Part shown: in pieces, positions 38,277 through 47,900 of the stretch
Numbering within the stretch: position 1 is the stretch's first letter
How the letters are laid out: every line of letters starts with the position of its first letter
DNA from: Torreya grandis
Lineage: Eukaryota; Streptophyta; Pinopsida; Cupressales; Taxaceae
Direction of reading: 5' to 3'
Assembly: GCA_037957365.1 (NCBI GenBank)
Contig: JARHVA010001426.1
Coordinates: 3,164,001 to 3,228,000, forward strand
Length of the DNA: 64,000 nucleotides
Position numbers and translations under genes: made by a program
Notes under the pieces: generated by a model
The model's input: only the letters and a program-made list of their open reading frames with translations
What the model was told of the DNA's origin: nothing
Database searches by the model: none

Positions 38277-38879
38277 GCCAATTTATTTTTGTGTGACATT
38301 TGTGTCCTAGAATTAACCAAGTTTAAGATTGATACCAAGCTCATAAAGATTATAATTTATTTCACTCACAAGTCCATTATTGTGATTGAGGACATCGCCT
38401 ATTCGGTGGTACTATCTAAATAGAGAAAAAGATAGAAATAAAAAAATGGATGATATCCATGTGCATGGAAAACTAGAGAGTGAGACAATAAAAATTAAGG
38501 TGAATTTTTTGGGTTTTGAAATTTACTGATGGGTTTTTATCATTCTTTGGAAATGAAAGGATTGAATCCCACCATTATGCTTCAAAATTTGATAGATGTT
38601 TTACACAGGGTTAAGGAAAAGGATACTATTATATTATTTAGTTTAAATGGTGATAAAGAATGCTACTAGTTGCAGATAAATCTGTCACAACTGAAGAATA
38701 GGCTCAAATTAAAAAAAAAATTGAGTTTGATATAAATTGATGAAAATATCTAGATGTTTTGTTTAGAATAACATTTGTGTAATGTTGAAGTTCCTTAAAT
38801 ATTAGATTTCCTATATTTTATCTTGCATAGTGTTTTTTTTAGGGGGCTCATAAAATATGTCACTCCTAACAATAAAGAT

Positions 38880-41423
38880 ATTTTTCATTCTTTTTCTAGG
38901 ATAGATTATTGGATTTTATTTAGGTTCTCTCCTTAGAAAATAGTTGGGGATTCCCGAGGCTCTTTGATGCTTGGCCAAAAAAATAATTTTGGGACAATAT
39001 GACTATAACCTTCAATAATAAATTGGATTTTTAGAAAGGAAAATGTCTCTCTTGAATAATAAAATTTTAATTAGTCCAATTTGTTCTCTAAGTAATACTA
39101 GTCTACAAGATGTCAGTCTCAAAAGCTCCAATTAGTGTTAATTCTAGATTAACTAACATTCTGAATTTATATGGAAAAACACTTTTGAGTTTAAGGTGCT
39201 TCAATGAAATGGGAAGAGGTTTTCTTGCCTAATGGGACATGAATCAAAACTTTGTTCAAGATGAATGATGCTCTCAGAGAAAATATTCTTTGGAAAATAT
39301 ATTAGGATAAAGATAACACTTGAAGCATCTAACTCTAAAGAAAGTATTTCAGTAACATAGATGATAGGAGTGCTTCTATTTTTACTACAAAGTATTGGAT
39401 GTTTAGATCTCGAATTTGGAATTTCCTTGGGAAATGTAGAGACCTTATCTCTTATTTCCTTTGTTGGGATGCTAAAAATGATAGATTTATTAAATTAAAT
39501 TTTAAGGATGCATGGTCTAGTATGGGTCCTATCTACAATCATAATTCCTTTAGCATTTTAAATATCAATTCGCTAAACTAAGGGGAACCCTAGTTTTCAA
39601 TTACTAGATTGAAATCTAAAATGTATAGGGCCCTCAGCCAATATGGAAGAATCCAAGTCATTCTACAACCAACCATTCATCTGATCTTCTTATTTCATTC
39701 AACATCTTCCTAAAATCTCACGATAGTAGTAGCTCAAAGCAGATTGATTGATTAAAATGGAATGAATATCCTTTCAACATTTTTTTGGTTAAACAAGGCT
39801 ATAATAAGTTAATCTCTCATATCAATACACCCATCTGGCATGTGGAAAAAGTATGTATCCCTTGGGGTCTTCCTAAAGTTAACATAAATATATCATTTAT
39901 CATGGAGTATAAATACTTTTTGGGATAGACTTCAAAGGATTCGTATTTAGAGGCCCTCTTTGTATGTTTTATTTAAGATAACTCTAAAAACCTAAACTGC
40001 ATCCTCCTTCGCAATTTTTCTTGAAGAATCTAAGCTTAGTTCTTTAGTAAAATGAATAGAATTTGGGTAGCAATAGGTTCTATCCAAGAAATTTTGATTA
40101 ATTGGATAGAAGGGGATTAAGTTAGAAGTATTTGGGCTATGGCCCAAACTTTGATCATCTAGAGCTTATAAAAAGAAAGAAGCAATAGAGTCTTTAGGAG
40201 TGTATTTCTCTCTAAAGAAACTATTAGTATTTAAATTGAGGAACTCCTTCAAGAGGTTTTTAAGGCTAAATTTTTGCCTCCAAAAAATAAAATAACTGGA
40301 GAGAATTGTCATATTAGTTTAAAATATAATTTATTAAAAAACAACTTCAACCTCTCTCCTCAAATAAACAAAAGGTTAATGGTTTCTTAGAATTCCCTGA
40401 GCAATAATTATGTCAAATTAAATATTGATGGTGTGTCCAAAAGTAACTCAGATCTTTATGGAGTTGGAGGCCTCTTTAGAGATAACATGGGACACCTGCT
40501 TTCTTATTATGCCTTCAACATTCCATGGTCTACGAACAATTCGGCTGAAGCACTAGCTCTTCTCAAAGGTTTGAGAAATGTTATTGAAGCTAATTTCAAG
40601 AAATTATTTGTGGAAGGTGATTCTCTCTTGATTCTCAACTTTGTTAAATTGAGAAGATGCAATCAATAGTAGATCAATTTAGTCATTTAAGATATCCTCC
40701 ATGTTGTTTCATTTTTTAAAGATATCTCTTTCTCTGACAACTATTGTAAGGCTAACTCTCTAGCAAATTTCTTGGCAAACTTTGGAGATCTTCACCTTCT
40801 TCCTAGTGAAGATTGGTGTTGTGAAGGCCCCCTTCATAGGAAAAATGGAGAGAGATAATCAGAAAAGACTCAACCATTTTCAACATCTCATTTGATCAAT
40901 CTATCATCAAAGGAATCAATGAATCAACTTTCAAAGAGTTTGTTGGACTCTCAAGGTTTCCTCCTTTTTTTGGCTTCTTGGATCGCTTGCACTTGAGGTG
41001 ATATATGAAAATATGGTTTCATTCTTGGGTTTTTTTGTCGATGAAGTTTTCTATGTAGAGGTCTTGGATTAGTGCTTGAAGGACATTCTAGAAGTTAGTG
41101 TCTTAGGCTTCTAGTGGAGGCATTTTTCTGCATTACTTGAGTTCTTCCATGGTGGTGCTTCATTCTTGCACTCTTGGACCGCTCTGGGATATATTTTATG
41201 CTATTGGTTTGTGGCTTTTTTATGAATCTTTAGGGCTTATGTTCATTGATATTCTCTCTTGTTATTGGTTAGTTGGCTTTGTGGCTGCTTGTATTTTTGG
41301 CTTTCTATTTGTCTCTTATTCTCTTGGAGACATCTTTTATCTTTCTTTGTTTGATCTGCTAGTTAGATCCTTTGTACCACGGGGTGAGGGCCTCTTTTCT
41401 CTTATTATTATCTATCAAAAAAA
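38880..41423 (+). mobile_element. LINE 1 (non-LTR retrotransposon), 5'-truncated and decayed
   Basis: The plus strand carries the 3' part of a plant L1-type LINE. In order: an RT C-terminal segment with FWDNMTITFNNKLDF.KGKCLS (38970-39060); a region with KYWMFRSRIWNFLGKCRDLI and KLNFKDAWSSMGPIYNH (39370-39540) matching the linker before the zf-RVT domain; zf-RVT remnants with VCIPWGLPKVNI and LNRIWVAIGSIQE (39850-40090); an RNase H domain; and a 3' tail ending TATTATCTATCAAAAAAA. Frequent stops and shifts mean it is dead. The upstream RT core and endonuclease are absent, as in 5'-truncated target-primed insertions. The exact 5' edge and TSD were not found. Confidence 0.8.
40412..40860 (+). 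pseudogene. LINE 1 RNase H domain
   Basis: VKLNIDGVSKSN starts the domain and holds the first catalytic Asp. GVGGLFRDNMGHLL follows, then STNNSAEALALLKGL with the catalytic Glu, and KLFVEGDSLLILN with the next Asp. After a stop (40668) the reading resumes with SFFKDISFSDNYCKANSLANFLANFG, the usual H.yREgN..AD.LAn.. region with the terminal His/Asp decayed. This is the RVT_3-type RNase H found at the C-terminus of plant LINE ORF2. About 86 codons upstream of the stop are uninterrupted. Confidence 0.85.
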
Positions 41424-42052
41424 TATCTATAACTCATCGTCAAGTTGTTTACAATTTTTATCACATCAAAATATATGCCAAAAGAAAGCTCGTGTATAAT
41501 TAATATATAATATATAAGTCAAAAGAATGCTTGTGTATTATATATTCATATATATATTTAATACATAACCATTATTACTCAATGCACCACCACACCATTT
41601 CCCAAGTTCACTATGAAAATGAAATGTTTCTTCCCTACACAAATCATTGTCATGCTATATGAAGAAACACACAACCTCATTTTCCACCCTCACCTCCATC
41701 AAAAATATTACATTATTGTTACTTAACCTTTGTACACAAAAAATGACACAGAATTTACGATCATATAATTTAAGTGAGGTACAATTACCAATATACTAAA
41801 ACCCCACTTCACCAAAATAGAAAAATACACCCTTCCGCTGTGACTTGCACCTTTGGGGCAACTGCTAGTTTATTTTCCGGCAAGCCTCACATCGATGCAA
41901 AAGTCACCTGTCTATTATTTTTGTAGTTCATTGCGGATAGGAGCCTAGAAACACTGAAATTGACCGAAGCAGGTATTCCCATCCATGCTCTTCATCCTCA
42001 ATAGTGTCTCAAATCCATAAGCGGAATAAAGTTTTTACTCTTACTGCATAAA
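41424..42052. other. Spacer between LINE 1 and the receptor-kinase pseudogene
   Basis: It includes a local duplication (AAAAGAAAGCTCGTGTAT and AAAAGAATGCTTGTGTAT, 41479 and 41521) amid TATATA-rich DNA. The last 200 bp become less AT-rich and could hold the old promoter or 5' UTR of the receptor-kinase gene. The second 26-bp shared word lies at 41844-41869. Confidence 0.4.
41844..41869 (+). repeat. 26-bp word shared with 38073-38098
   Basis: Second copy of the ACCTTTGGGGCAACTGCTAGT word, 23/26 identical with the first. Confidence 0.6.
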
Positions 42053-43130
42053 ATGTGGAAATCTCTAACATTACACTGTTCGAAACATTTGCTTTTAATG
42101 CTTACTATGGTTATGTCACTACGCATTTCTGATTCCTTTGCAGATGATGGTGGAACTAGAGACAATCTCTCTATTGGGGCCTCCCTCAATGGAAATCAGT
42201 CTATAATTTCGAAGAATGGAACCTTTCAGTTGCGGTTTTCCAGTCCCGGTGGAACCAATAACTTGTCTATAATTTCGAAGAATGGAACCTAAGAGAGACA
42301 CCGGTCAGAAATATGCTATCTGATTTGAAGATGTCCGGAGACGGTCATCTGGGAGTGTTCGATGCAGGTACAGTATCTGTTTGGTCCACAAATGGAATTA
42401 AAAAATGCGTCCCGGGCTACGATATTATGATCTGGTAATTTTATTATGTTGGGTGCTGAAACCATATCTGAGACTGTTGGGCAGAGTTTCGATCATCCAA
42501 CAGATACGTGGTTTCCCGGGATAATATCTACTGAAGGTAAAAAATAAATATTGTTGGAAGACTTCTTTGGATCGAGCTGCTGGTCTTTTTTGTTACCACC
42601 TGTACGGTGGAACGATTCAGTTCAATATTGGGCAACCGATGTTTGGGATGATACTACTTTCAGCGAGGTTCTAACGAAGTTAAATAGAAACATGCACAAC
42701 CTTTACTGATTTAGAATGGAAAATTCAAGCTCTAGCGTCTATTTCATCTATACAATCCACGCTGCAGGCCGGAATGTCCTCTCATATATTTTCCTCCACA
42801 AAGCGGGAGGTCTTCGGTATTATATATGGATTGATGGTGACAAATGGAGCATGGTCTGGAGCAAACCTCCCCATATCAATGCGATATTCATGGCCTATGA
42901 CCTTCATAAGCAATTTATTCACGCTAATAATAACTTTACAATTTCCCTAAATCACATCTACAGTCTGAGTCTGAACTAAGATTTTCTTTTCGCAAATGGA
43001 AATGTCCTTGCAGCATGGATACAGATGATCATTGCTACTTTCCAGAAGAGAATTTTGAGCGACCAAAGCTTTCTTGCCTTGCGTACGATGCACCTACATG
43101 TCCTTAGCATATGCATCCCACTTCCCATAA
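42053..43130 (+). pseudogene. G-type lectin S-receptor-like Ser/Thr kinase, truncated pseudogene
   Basis: This is the only host-gene remnant recognised. It starts with a signal-peptide-like segment (KHLLLMLTMVMSL, cleavage plausible after DSFA). The bulb-lectin domain follows: LSIGASLNGNQSIISKNGTFQLRF, SSPGGTNN, RETPVRNMLSDLKMSGDGHL, TVSVWSTN, then SFDHPTDTWFPG (near 42490). An S-locus glycoprotein segment comes next: SSVYFIYTIHAAG, NVLSYIF, LRYYIWIDGDKWSMVWSKPP (42720-42880). PAN, transmembrane and kinase domains are missing. It is broken by a stop at 42291 and several frameshifts. Such receptors normally sit in the plasma membrane and act in recognition or defence signalling. Base composition is less AT-rich than the surroundings, as expected for exon 1 of a real gene. 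Confidence 0.88.
42200..42290 (+). repeat. Exact 25-bp duplication inside the lectin domain
   Basis: TCTATAATTTCGAAGAATGG (25 bp including the following AACCT) occurs at 42200-42224 and again at 42266-42290. The second copy sits where the family normally has the W..IWY....Q.VVWVAN segment. It creates SIISKNGT followed by a stop. This looks like a templated filler at a deletion, and may be what killed the gene. Confidence 0.85.
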
Positions 43131-43381
43131 TGAATGAGTTGTAGTATGGTATGTTTATTTACTTTTTATCCCAATCTTAAAGTATCATAGTTATTTTTTT
43201 TTAAAATATAATTATATTTTAACATTTCAACATTTTATAATTAAATTAAAGTTTAAAAAAATAAAAGTTCAACAATCGTTTTAATTTGCGATTTCTAAAA
43301 TAAAAATTTTGTTATTTAAATTTTGTAAAATCAAGATCATGAATATTATGATTTTCGATATGAAGGTTTTAAAAATGAAAC
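43131..43381. other. Abrupt change to AT-rich DNA
   Basis: After the receptor-kinase remnant, composition drops to short AAATTTTAAAA-type words (GATTTCTAAAATAAAAATTTTG and similar), like the 62-63.4 kb region. No gene is seen. Confidence 0.4.
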
Positions 43382-43460
43382 TTTGAATTTAAAAATAAAA
43401 TTGAATAAATATACCAGCACATTTTATGAAATTTTTAATATATTATATATATAAATATAA

Positions 43461-43498
<38 letters not shown>

Positions 43499-43577
43499 TT
43501 ATATTTATATATATAATATATTAAAAATTTCATAAAATGTGCTGGTATATTTATTCAATTTTATTTTTAAATTCAAA
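43382..43577. repeat. Perfect 196-bp palindrome with (AT)n centre
   Basis: Base-by-base comparison shows that 43382-43479 is the exact reverse complement of 43480-43577. The arms read outward from a central (AT)n of about 30 bp through AAAACTATAT, ATACCAGCAC, TTGAATAAAT and AAAAATAAAA. Complementarity stops at 43381/43578 (C opposite T). The RNA or single-stranded DNA would form a very long hairpin. Parts of the right arm (AAATTTCATAAAAT) also occur near 61388. Confidence 0.97.
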
Positions 43578-43680
43578 TTAAGATTATTTATATTTTATAA
43601 GTGAAAATAAATGTTTAAATTTATTAAATATAATTAAAATTTCATTTTGGAAAAATAAAATTAATAATTATTGTAATGGT
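43578..43680. repeat. AT-rich dispersed repeat, copy A
   Basis: This copy (with the adjoining palindrome right arm from 43525) resembles 61385-61515. Shared blocks are TTTCATAAAAT.TG, TATATTTATTCAAT, GTGAAAATAAAT (or ATGAAAATAAAT), TTAAATATAATT.AAATTTCATTTT and AAATAAAATTAATAAT. Confidence 0.7.
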
Positions 43681-43798
43681 GTGAGAATGTTAACATTTAT
43701 TAATTAGAAAGTTAATATTATAAGATAAAAAATAAACAAATTTAATTATATCAAAGCCAACATAATTAAATAAAAAAATAAAACAATAAACATGACAG

Positions 43799-43799
43799 T

Positions 43800-43874
<75 letters not shown>
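43799..43874. repeat. (TAA)n microsatellite
   Basis: About 75 bp of TAA triplets, uninterrupted. Confidence 0.95.
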
Positions 43875-43879
<5 letters not shown>

Positions 43880-44102
43880 TAGATTTTACCACATTATATT
43901 TATAAAATAGATAATATATAGATAATCATAATTAATTTATAAGTAATATATAGATTTTACAGCAACATATTTATAAATAATTATAACAAAAATTTTGAGG
44001 ATAAATTATCCTAAATAATATTACCATAAATAAGTAATATATAGATATTCGTAACTAATTTATATGTTATATATATTATCACATCATATTTATAATAAAA
44101 AA
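43880..44102. repeat. AT-rich tandem repeat, left part of array (period about 125 bp)
   Basis: Two degenerate units marked by AGATAATCATAATTAATTTA (near 43921) and AGATATTCGTAACTAATTTA (near 44044). Each is followed by AGATTTTAC or a similar word and ATATTTATAATAATTATAA-like text. The same unit occurs three times just beyond LINE 2 at 60806-61120. The array was therefore probably continuous before LINE 2 inserted. Confidence 0.75.
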
Positions 44103-44110
44103 TCATAATT
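44103..44110. repeat. Candidate TSD of LINE 2, left copy (TCATAATT)
   Basis: TCATAATT here and at 60806-60813 bracket the LINE 2 sequence exactly at its 3' tail and its truncated 5' end. Eight bp is short but acceptable for LINE target-primed insertion. The surroundings are AT-rich repeats, so chance similarity is possible. Confidence 0.6.
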
Positions 44111-44559
44111 TTGTTATTATTTGATAGGTGAATAAACAGGGTGATGGGTCGCTTATCCATACAAAAGAAAAGTAGAAGATAAACGTGATATATCAATAAA
44201 ATGAAGTGAGATAACACTTAGTATCCGACTGGAAGCTTCAACTTAAAAGACACCACAAGTTAGTAAAAAACTAAAAAAGACCTAGACCACTAACCGATTA
44301 GTCCCTATACCCGAACTTAGAGTAATAGACCAATTTATTGGTATTTCTATTCTCTTCTTTATTGCTCCTTGCTCTAGTTTGATTCCCAATTCCCTCATCA
44401 TTCTCTTTATCTGACCTCATGTGCTTCGTACCAGTGGACTTAAAATCCTCCCTTCCCTACTCATTGCCCTTTCTATTTTCCTCATTGTTGCCCCTATGAG
44501 TGGTTCCAAAACTAGGGGGAGTGAACTCAGTCATGCCCGCTTCCTCCTTGTCATTGTCT

Positions 44560-45400
44560 GGATCAGAGATGCCTTGAGACAAAAAAACATTTCAATTTTT
44601 CAAACTTGTCTGATATTTTCATGCACAACAGTTTTTGGATTGTCACTTTGGTATGCAGTTTTCCAAGGGAGTCCTCAATGTCATCTTTCATCTTAGGGTT
44701 TAAGAAAACCTGACCCCTACTAGCTATTGGGGTCATAATTTTAGGATCCCCCATATGATTACCTCTTGGATTAATCTCCTCCTGCATAAAATCCTCTCCT
44801 GCATAATCATTCTAGCCCCCTATTTTCTAGAATTTAGACTCCATGAAAAATTCATCATCCCTGCCAAAATATTCATGTTCATTGGTGATGTTGATTGCCT
44901 CCATCACTACCTTAGAATCAGAATGGCCATTGGTGGATAATATCTGTCAAGGGATTGCTCTTAAATTTTATGACCAAGGTTTCTAGGGATTTAAGGGGAA
45001 AAAGGGTAAACTGATAGTATGACTCCTAATATGGTTAAGAAGAAGAAAATAATGTGATAAAATTACCATGTGTTTCCCTTCTAGCATGATATATCTCATT
45101 ATCTGCAAACACACATCCAACCATTTTCTAGGCAAATTCACCCTCATGAACCCTTTCTGGGTTGAAACTTTCAGCTTCTTTTTCTCCTTGTTGTAGAAGA
45201 TGTTGAATAGCTCTTCTTTCCTTTTCTTGTCTTTGAATGCCTTAACTCCTAAGTAGTCTATGCTATTAATCTCCCCTATGACCTCCTTAGTGATCAAAAT
45301 ATTTAACCCGTGCATGTAGACTTCCCTATCAATCCACCCATGAGTAAAATATCTAGATAGTGTTATGTCATGGCCAACCAACCTTTCCATATAGGTCATC
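44560..45400 (-). pseudogene. Retroelement-like ORF in the LINE 2 3' region (unidentified)
   Basis: A 139-codon uninterrupted minus-strand frame (from 45399) contains ERLVGHDITLSRYFTHGW, EVIGEINSIDYLGVKAF, KEELFNIFY and YIMLEGKHMVILSHYFLLLNHIR. Downstream (from 44787) is HTKVTIQKLLCMKISDKFEKL. These resemble, from memory, the accessory or gag-proximal ORFs of large plant Ty3 elements rather than LINE proteins. They may be an insertion into, or 3' cargo of, LINE 2. No catalytic motif is present and I cannot name the product. A standard ATG start is present but unverified. Confidence 0.4.
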
Positions 45401-45709
45401 AGCCCCCCCTTTGATCATCTTTTTCAAACATATTTATCCTCCTTCACATTTGCATAGGAGATAGATTCAACATGATCACGATCACCTCCCATTTTAGCCT
45501 TTGTGTTTCTACTACAATTTCAATGGCCAAAATCCTTAGGGATGAAAGTGATGATGATGTTGAAAATGGATCCATATACAATATTATTTCTTGGTTCAAA
45601 ATTAATCCATGCCTATAAAGCCTTAAGGCTTGAAAGGTAATGATGTCCTTACATGTGTGAATGTACCTTCTCTTATGTTGAGTGCATTGAATCATTAATA
45701 GGCTCGTCA

Positions 45710-46067
45710 TATCGCTATATGGAGTGACATTTATTGAGATCAATAAAGGGGATGACATCATTAGGAATTGCATCATCAGCTTGCCAACTTGTAAGGGAGA
45801 TACTAAAGACCCCTAGGTTAGCCATTTTATGAGCACATTTTTTACCCTCTCTATAACATGGGTAATGTACACTCCTTTGAAGTGATTTTAAAGGTTATTT
45901 ATATCATTGATGATCCTATTATATTCTTTAAAGCTTTATTTAAACCTTTTAAATAATTGATGATATTCATGGAATCTTCCTCAAACTGTAAACACTCCAT
46001 GTCGAGCTTAATTGCAAGATCAATGCCTCATAAAGCAGATTTGGCTTCTAAAACATGGTTCATTTGT
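45710..46067 (-). pseudogene. LINE 2 RNase H, C-terminal half
   Basis: Catalytic-Glu region VLEAKSAL and the EEDS segment (usually EGDS, Asp retained) are visible. They are followed by YREGKKCAHKMANLG, matching the family's YREGN..AD.LANLG with the His/Asp region changed. One stop follows VLEAKSAL (AL*GIDL). The first half lies at 59340-59430. The two halves join in frame across the ATTTG duplication. Confidence 0.85.
46063..46067. repeat. TSD of Ty3 element 3, left copy (ATTTG)
   Basis: ATTTG here and at 59302-59306, immediately outside the two LTRs. Confidence 0.9.
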
Positions 46068-47051
46068 GTTGACCCCATAATTTTGACTAAGTGTTATCCC
46101 ATTTTGGTGTGAAAGGACCATGGCACAAAAGGACCATGGTGCATAACTCATAGGCATAAAAGCATCATGGTGTGGAACTTAAAGGGTGAAAGAAGACAAA
46201 AAAAAAAGGAACTAGCATGAGAGGACCCAATCAAAAGAGATTGAGTCACGAGGGACCCAAAGATGTAAGACTCAAAATGAAAGAGAAAGATTAGGGGAGC
46301 ACATGGAAAGTGAGAGCAGTTGGAAGAACAATTCAAATAGGTCACTCTGACCTTATTAATAGGAAGTTTTACACCAACTCACAAGAAGAGGTACACATGG
46401 TAATAAAGATATAACATAGAGAGAGGATATAGGGGCTGAGAGGCCAGGATCTTTAGAAAAAACTATTTGTTAAGTGTCATGACTCTTAGTCTGTTGAGAC
46501 TTCATTGGCCAACTCTTCATGCCATTAATTATTGTCAACACTTGGTCAGGGAAAAATAAGTATAAATACCCTTATTTTAAATCATTGCAAGAGATATAAA
46601 GAGATAAATAAACTAATTCTAGATTGACATTGTAATGGGTCTTTACACTTCAAATATGACATAGTAGGTTATATGAATTTGTGTTACTATGAGTGATGGT
46701 ACGAACTGTGCCTAATATTTTATGTTGAAGATAACTTATCTTATTTTCTTTTCTAGGCACTTAATTCTAATAGAAAATTATTATAATCCATGTGATGATA
46801 TTAATCAAACCTATAACTCATAGGATTAAAGTATTATGATTATACTTTTATATGATCTTCCTTTAATTGATATAAAGGGAATAATATGAACAAGTTATCC
46901 AAACTAAATAATAAAATCTATGGGAACCAGTTCTTTGCTATGCACTTTGGGTGAGAATGTAAGACTTAACTCTTACATGAAAGGGCTAGCACACTAGCTC
47001 GTTGGGCTAGACTTTAGTGTCAGATCTAGAATTAACTAAAGTAACCTAACA
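46068..47051 (+). repeat. Ty3 element 3 5' LTR
   Basis: It starts TGTTGACCCCATAATTTTG and ends ACCTAACA. TATAAATA lies at 46561-46568. This copy has a 17-18 bp local tandem duplication (AAAGGACCATGGCAC then AAAGGACCATGGTGC, about 46106-46142) that is absent from the other LTR. Confidence 0.92.
46561..46568 (+). promoter_or_regulatory. TATA box of Ty3 element 3 5' LTR
   Basis: TATAAATA in AAGTATAAATACCC. It is conserved in the 3' LTR at 58816-58823, which supports functional constraint at the time of insertion. Confidence 0.75.
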
Positions 47052-47075
47052 TTTTGGTTCCATTTCCAAGATCTG
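47052..47075 (+). promoter_or_regulatory. Candidate primer-binding site of Ty3 element 3
   Basis: TTTTGGTTCCATTTCC directly abuts the LTR end. It could be a decayed form of the TTTGGCGCCGTTGCC-type site used by some large plant Ty3 elements (CG to TG/CA changes), but the match is partial. Confidence 0.4.
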
Positions 47076-47900
47076 AAGCACTTAAAACACAATCATGGGA
47101 AAATGTTTGAGTGTATTATGCTAGAGAATATAGAAGAATGGGTTACGAGTGTTGAAGATAATTTTGTAGTTCCTTATCTTGAGCCAAGAATCTTTGCATG
47201 GAAGTGGGTAGAGAAGAATATCTATAGTCCATTATATGAAACTTTCTTTTCATAGGTCCTGGTTCATTTACATGCTTGGTTGATAGTATATGATCAAGGA
47301 AGATCAAGGAATTTTGGAATGAGGCCATCTTGGATGCTAGAATGACAAAGGGATTTAGCATGACTTGGAGCCCTATGGATGCAAGAAGTTAACTTATGGT
47401 GGAGAGGAGTTCTGAATAACTATATTATAAAGTATGTTGTAACCTCTTATTCATGCCCTAGAGAAGCTAAGTTTTAGTTCCTTTGAGAACCATGTTGTCA
47501 CTATATTAAGTTTTTTACCTTTGAAATTATGAAGTTATTTGTTGATCTTGGACTAGAAAATATACCAATGGAGAGTTAAATCCTCTTATGCATGAGCCAC
47601 ACATTTGGGAGGGAAGAATAGTTGGTAAAAGATTATGCGTTCAAAATGGTGTCTAGCTAGTGTGCATTACAAAAATGAAATTATGATGAAGCTCGGTAAA
47701 GGATTATGGGAGTTATTAGTGTGCAAAGAGACCAAGAAAACTCAAGGAATGCTATTAGGAGCCATATTAAAGTAGAAACACATGAGGACCCCATCACTTT
47801 TGAGCCACATTCTATGCCACTTCTATCCTATGAAGGAGAAACAAGTTGGATGGTAGGAGATAAATAACTAAGTCTGAACTAACCAAGATCCCCCACCATA
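47076..47900 (+). other. Leader or gag-proximal DNA of Ty3 element 3
   Basis: No domain motif recognised. It may be untranslated leader plus a decayed gag N-terminus. Confidence 0.4.

Larger units (their letters stand above)
44111..46067 (-). mobile_element. LINE 2, 3' portion (left of the Ty3 insertion)
   Basis: On the minus strand this continues the RNase H domain broken at 59307 on the far side of Ty3 element 3. It reads MNHVLEAKSAL and IDLAIKLDMECLQFEEDSMNIINYLKGL, then CYREGKKCAHKMANLGV and TSWQADDAIPNDVIPFID. It ends near 44111 with a plant-LINE-like tail (CCTATCAAATAATAACAAAA on the minus strand). The distance from RNase H to tail is about 1.6 kb, much longer than the 0.56 kb in LINE 1. 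That part contains open stretches that do not look like LINE sequence (see 44560-45400). Confidence 0.75.

Noticed and set aside
41137..41499. 120-codon hydrophobic open frame downstream of LINE 1
   Set aside because: It runs through the LINE 3' untranslated region and its A-rich tail. Hydrophobicity follows from T-rich sequence. No family resemblance.
42119..42301. Minus-strand 60-codon frame in the receptor-kinase region
   Set aside because: Antisense to the lectin domain, which has clear family motifs on the plus strand.
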